In this document: piece after piece, positions 61,481-64,000 of the stretch
Numbering within the stretch: position 1 is the first letter of the stretch
How the letters are laid out: the number at the start of each line of letters is the position of its first letter
DNA from: QZLE01 sp033852135
Lineage (GTDB): Bacteria; Pseudomonadota; Gammaproteobacteria; QZLD01
NCBI GenBank assembly: GCA_033852135.1
Contig: JAWSVB010000028.1
Span: 6,377 to 70,376, forward strand
Reading direction: 5' to 3'
DNA: 64,000 nt
Notes under the pieces: model-generated
The model's database searches: none
Told to the model about the DNA's origin: nothing
The model's input: the letters and a program-made list of their open reading frames with translations, nothing else
Translations under genes and position numbers: made by a program

Positions 61481-62797
61481 CTACAAGTTGTAGCCAGTCT
61501 CTTCATGCTCAGTGGTATCAAGACCTTGGGTTTCAATATCTTCTGAAACTCTAAGACCTTTAGTTAGAACCCCTGTTATCTTAAGGATTATGAAGGTAGC
61601 TATTGCAGTGTAAGCAATTGTACTGATTACGCCAATTGCTTGTACCCCAAGCTGACTTGCCATATCCATCCCTTCTGCATATCCAACACCGCGGAAAGCT
61701 CCGAGACCAGCTGAGGCAAAAATCCCAGCCAAAATAGTTCCAATAATTCCACCAACTCCATGTACTGGAGAAACATCAAGTGAGTCATCTATTTTTAGTT
61801 TTTGCTTAATATAGATGGTGCAGTTAAAGCATACAAATCCAGCAATAAGTCCAATAACCATGCCGCCAGCAGGACCAACAAATCCTGATGCAGGGGTAAT
61901 TGTTCCAAGTCCAGCAACCATACCTGTTACTGCGCCAAGAGCGCTTGGTCTACCGAATTTGATCCATTCTAGTGCTACCCAGGCAATTGCGCCTGCAGCT
62001 GCAGACATGTGAGTAGCAAGGATGGCCATGCTAGCAGTAGAGTCAGCAGCTAATGCGCTACCGCCATTGAAGCCAAACCATCCAACCCAAAGCATACCTG
62101 CGCCAGTAATGGTCATGGTTAGGTTATGCGGAGTCATTGGTGTTTTAGGGAACCCATTTCTGTTGCCTATGACTAAAGCCGCGACAAGTGCTGCAGCACC
62201 AGCAGTGATGTGTACAACAATTCCACCAGCAAAATCAAGAACGCCCATCTCTTGTAGCCAGCCGCCGCCCCAAACCCAGTGGCATACAGGAGCATATACA
62301 ACAACAAGCCAAATGCAGCTAAAGATTAGCATTGCAGAAAATTTCATTCTTTCAGCAAATGCGCCAATGATAAGTGCTGGGGTGATGATGGCAAATGTAA
62401 GTTGAAACATTGAAAATGTGGTTTCATTGATGGTGGTGCCATCTTGGATCCCATTATTTAATAGGTCTCCAAGAAAAGCTTTATCTAGGCCGCCGATAAA
62501 ACCGTTTAATGAGCCTCCATCGCTAAAGCAAAGGCTATAAACAAAGCCAAGCCATAGGATAGAAACAACGCAGGTTATAGCAAAGCATTGCATTAAAATT
62601 GAAAGAACATTTTTGGAGCGGACAAGGCCACCGTAAAATAGGGATAGTCCCGGAATGGTCATAAATAGCACTAATGCAGTTGATGCTAAAATCCAGGATG
62701 TGTTGCCGCTATCAGTTACAGCGTCAGTTGCGAATACTGATGTGGATGTAAGTGCTAAAATTAAAGTTAATAATGATATAGAGTATCGTTTAAGCAT
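61481..62797 (-). CDS. amtB: Ammonium transporter AmtB
   Basis: About 438 residues with a cleavable signal (STSVFA) and 11 membrane segments. Pore twin-His residues are seen in VVHITAGAAALVAALV and VSPVHGVGG, and the ammonium vestibule region is FYGGLVRSKN. ATG 62797 with AGGT upstream is used; an in-frame TTG at 62818 is spurious. It lies 33 bases after glnK and is controlled with it. Confidence 0.95.
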   Translation of the reverse strand: MLKRYSISLLTLILALTSTSVFATDAVTDSGNTSWILASTALVLFMTIPGLSLFYGGLVRSKNVLSILMQCFAITCVVSILWLGFVYSLCFSDGGSLNGFIGGLDKAFLGDLLNNGIQDGTTINETTFSMFQLTFAIITPALIIGAFAERMKFSAMLIFSCIWLVVVYAPVCHWVWGGGWLQEMGVLDFAGGIVVHITAGAAALVAALVIGNRNGFPKTPMTPHNLTMTITGAGMLWVGWFGFNGGSALAADSTASMAILATHMSAAAGAIAWVALEWIKFGRPSALGAVTGMVAGLGTITPASGFVGPAGGMVIGLIAGFVCFNCTIYIKQKLKIDDSLDVSPVHGVGGIIGTILAGIFASAGLGAFRGVGYAEGMDMASQLGVQAIGVISTIAYTAIATFIILKITGVLTKGLRVSEDIETQGLDTTEHEETGYNL

Positions 62798-62830
62798 TTG
62801 TATACCTATGTATGTCAATTTAAAAAATAG

Positions 62831-63169
62831 TTAAACGGCTTCAGGGCCGGTCTCCCCAGTACGAATCCTAATAACTTCAGTTAATTCAGTTACAAAAATT
62901 TTACCGTCACCAATTTTTCCTGAGTTGGCAGTATTGGCGATGGTTTCAATGGTTTGGTCTAAAAGATCATCGTTTATAGCTATTTCAAGTTTAATTTTGG
63001 GTAGAAAATCGACAACATATTCAGCCCCGCGATATAGCTCGGTGTGTCCTTTTTGGCGACCAAATCCTTTAACTTCGGTAACTGTTATACCTTGAACCCC
63101 GATATCAGAAAGGGCTTCGCGAACATCATCTAGTTTAAAAGGTTTGATGATAGCGGTAATGAATTTCAT
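62831..63169 (-). CDS. glnK: Nitrogen regulatory PII protein GlnK
   Basis: 112-residue trimeric PII signal protein. The T-loop has Tyr in ELYRGAEYVV (uridylylation site, Tyr51), and TGETGPEAV is the C terminus. The pairing with amtB marks it as GlnK, which binds and blocks AmtB when nitrogen is plentiful. The start is ATG 63169. Confidence 0.95.
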   Translation of the reverse strand: MKFITAIIKPFKLDDVREALSDIGVQGITVTEVKGFGRQKGHTELYRGAEYVVDFLPKIKLEIAINDDLLDQTIETIANTANSGKIGDGKIFVTELTEVIRIRTGETGPEAV

Positions 63170-63206
63170 ATGGTTTCCTTGGTGTGCATAAAGTTAATGG
63201 CAATAT

Positions 63207-63222
63207 AGCAAGTGGTGTGCCA
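63207..63222 (-). promoter_or_regulatory. Sigma-54 promoter of glnK-amtB
   Basis: On the minus strand the sequence TGGCAC-ACCAC-TTGCT matches the -24/-12 consensus TGGCAC-N5-TTGCA with one terminal mismatch. It lies 38 bases before the glnK start. Confidence 0.88.
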
Positions 63223-63339
63223 AAACAGAGCGATAAGGAAAAAACTAAGTAATAATAAGGGTTAAAGTGTCTTGAAAAAGTGCATAAAAAAGATGGGCAG
63301 GGGAAAAGCGATGCTGAGTGGTGCGTCTGTGTGTAATGG

Positions 63340-63356
63340 TGCAATAAAATGGTGCG
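63340..63356 (-). promoter_or_regulatory. NtrC-like enhancer site
   Basis: TGCAATAAAATGGTGCG matches the NtrC consensus TGCACTAAAATGGTGCA at 15 of 17 positions. It is about 120 bases upstream of the sigma-54 promoter. Four more TGGTGC half-sites lie nearby (about 63319, 63337, 63380, 63442). Confidence 0.65.
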
Positions 63357-63566
63357 CTAGAGTGGTGAGTTGCGGATCTGGTGCGTGATATGAGTTGTTA
63401 CGGTGTTATACGGTATGCATTAGGTGAGCATTATAACTATGGTGGTGCAAAATGTTTGACGTGCCACTGTCAGTAGTAAAAGTATAAAAATTAGAGAGTT
63501 AATGTTGGCTTGTCTTTGTGGTAAAAAAAAATAGGTAAAAAATTACAAAATTATTGCTTTTATCTG

Positions 63567-63597
63567 TTGACACGCAGCGGCTGTTAAGGAAGAATAT
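63567..63597 (+). promoter_or_regulatory. Stable-RNA promoter of the tRNA-tuf operon
   Basis: A consensus -35 TTGACA (63567-63572) is followed 18-19 bases later by AGAATAT. A GC-rich CGCCC discriminator typical of stringently controlled promoters comes next. An A-rich stretch (63520-63552) upstream could act as an UP element. Confidence 0.65.
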
Positions 63598-63612
63598 CGC
63601 CCTTCTAGGCAT

Positions 63613-63697
63613 GGAGGGGTTCCCGAGTGGTCAAAGGGGGCAGACTGTAAATCTGCTGGCTCCGCCTTCGAAGGTTCAAATCCTTCCCCCTCCACCA
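63613..63697 (+). tRNA. tRNA-Tyr (GTA)
   Basis: 85-base cloverleaf with a long variable arm. Acceptor GGAGGGG pairs with CCCCTCC before ACCA. Anticodon GTA lies in GACTGTAAATC, and the T arm is GGTTCAAATCC. CCA is encoded. It is the first of three tRNAs before tuf. Confidence 0.97.
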
Positions 63698-63734
63698 TGC
63701 CATCACAGCACGTGTGGTATGAGTAAGAAGTGTT

Positions 63735-63808
<74 letters not shown>

Positions 63809-63819
63809 AAATAATTCAA

Positions 63820-63895
<76 letters not shown>

Positions 63896-63977
63896 TGCTG
63901 TGTATAGACAGAATTTAAATATGTAAGTGGCGTTTGCTGCATTTTGATTAACTTGACTAATAGAACGAGGTTGTCTG

Positions 63978-64000
63978 ATGTCTAAGGAAAAATTTGAAAG
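63978..64000 (+). CDS. tuf: Elongation factor Tu, 5' end only
   Basis: Seven full codons plus two bases are present (MSKEKFE, next partial). This is the invariant EF-Tu N terminus, and the three upstream tRNAs fit the tufB operon. The rest lies beyond the window. Confidence 0.9.

Overview
The window is an AT-rich, densely coding stretch of a gammaproteobacterial chromosome. Several gene blocks have the order known from that class: pilBCD-coaE-zapD-yacG, rnfABCDGE-nth next to metG-apbC-dcd, mutS near cinA-recA, and tRNA-Tyr-Gly-Thr-tuf. The class call is firm. I cannot name a genus. The PEP-CTERM protein, Rnf complex, YejABEF-type transporter and secreted polyhydroxyalkanoate-depolymerase-like protein suggest a free-living, probably aquatic heterotroph.

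Layout. Positions 1-9.6 kb hold the type IV pilus assembly genes pilB, pilC and pilD, bracketed by two different O-antigen-ligase/pilin-glycosylase family membrane proteins, then coaE, zapD and yacG. Positions 9.6-16.8 kb are a moxR-bat operon (MoxR ATPase, DUF58, DUF4381, two VWA proteins, BatD). bamD and rluD follow. Positions 18.9-23.9 kb carry a yejB-yejE-yejA-like peptide importer with one OppD-like ATPase. lemA, a DUF3137 gene and an unrecognised secreted protein lie before mutS (minus strand). Between mutS and cinA-recA is a 4.6-kb accessory stretch: two decayed gene fragments, an alternative-oxidase-like diiron protein, a PEP-CTERM protein, a methyltransferase, a YSC84-type lipoprotein and a cold-shock protein. 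cinA-recA sits behind a LexA-box promoter. An OppF-like and a YejF-like ATPase, der, two alpha/beta hydrolases and a second accessory stretch (41.2-49 kb) follow. That stretch holds a predicted HExxH metallopeptidase overlapping a Sec-exported partner, a PilZ protein and a 1436-residue secreted protein with an esterase domain at each end. Positions 49.3-62.8 kb return to core genes: pckG, nth, rnfEGDCBA, metG, apbC, dcd, amtB and glnK. The window ends in three tRNAs and the start of tuf.

Themes. Nitrogen control is visible as a sigma-54 promoter plus an NtrC-like site before glnK-amtB, and SOS control as a LexA box before cinA-recA. A 16-bp palindromic operator candidate is shared by pilB and the two-esterase gene. 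Surface variation may come from a run of nine G inside the pilus-linked ligase gene.

The best candidates for undescribed biology are the metallopeptidase/partner pair at 41.2-43.8 kb, the two-esterase secreted protein at 44.7-49.0 kb, the AOX-like diiron protein at 29.4-30.1 kb, and an ApbC/Mrp whose P-loop lysine is replaced by arginine.
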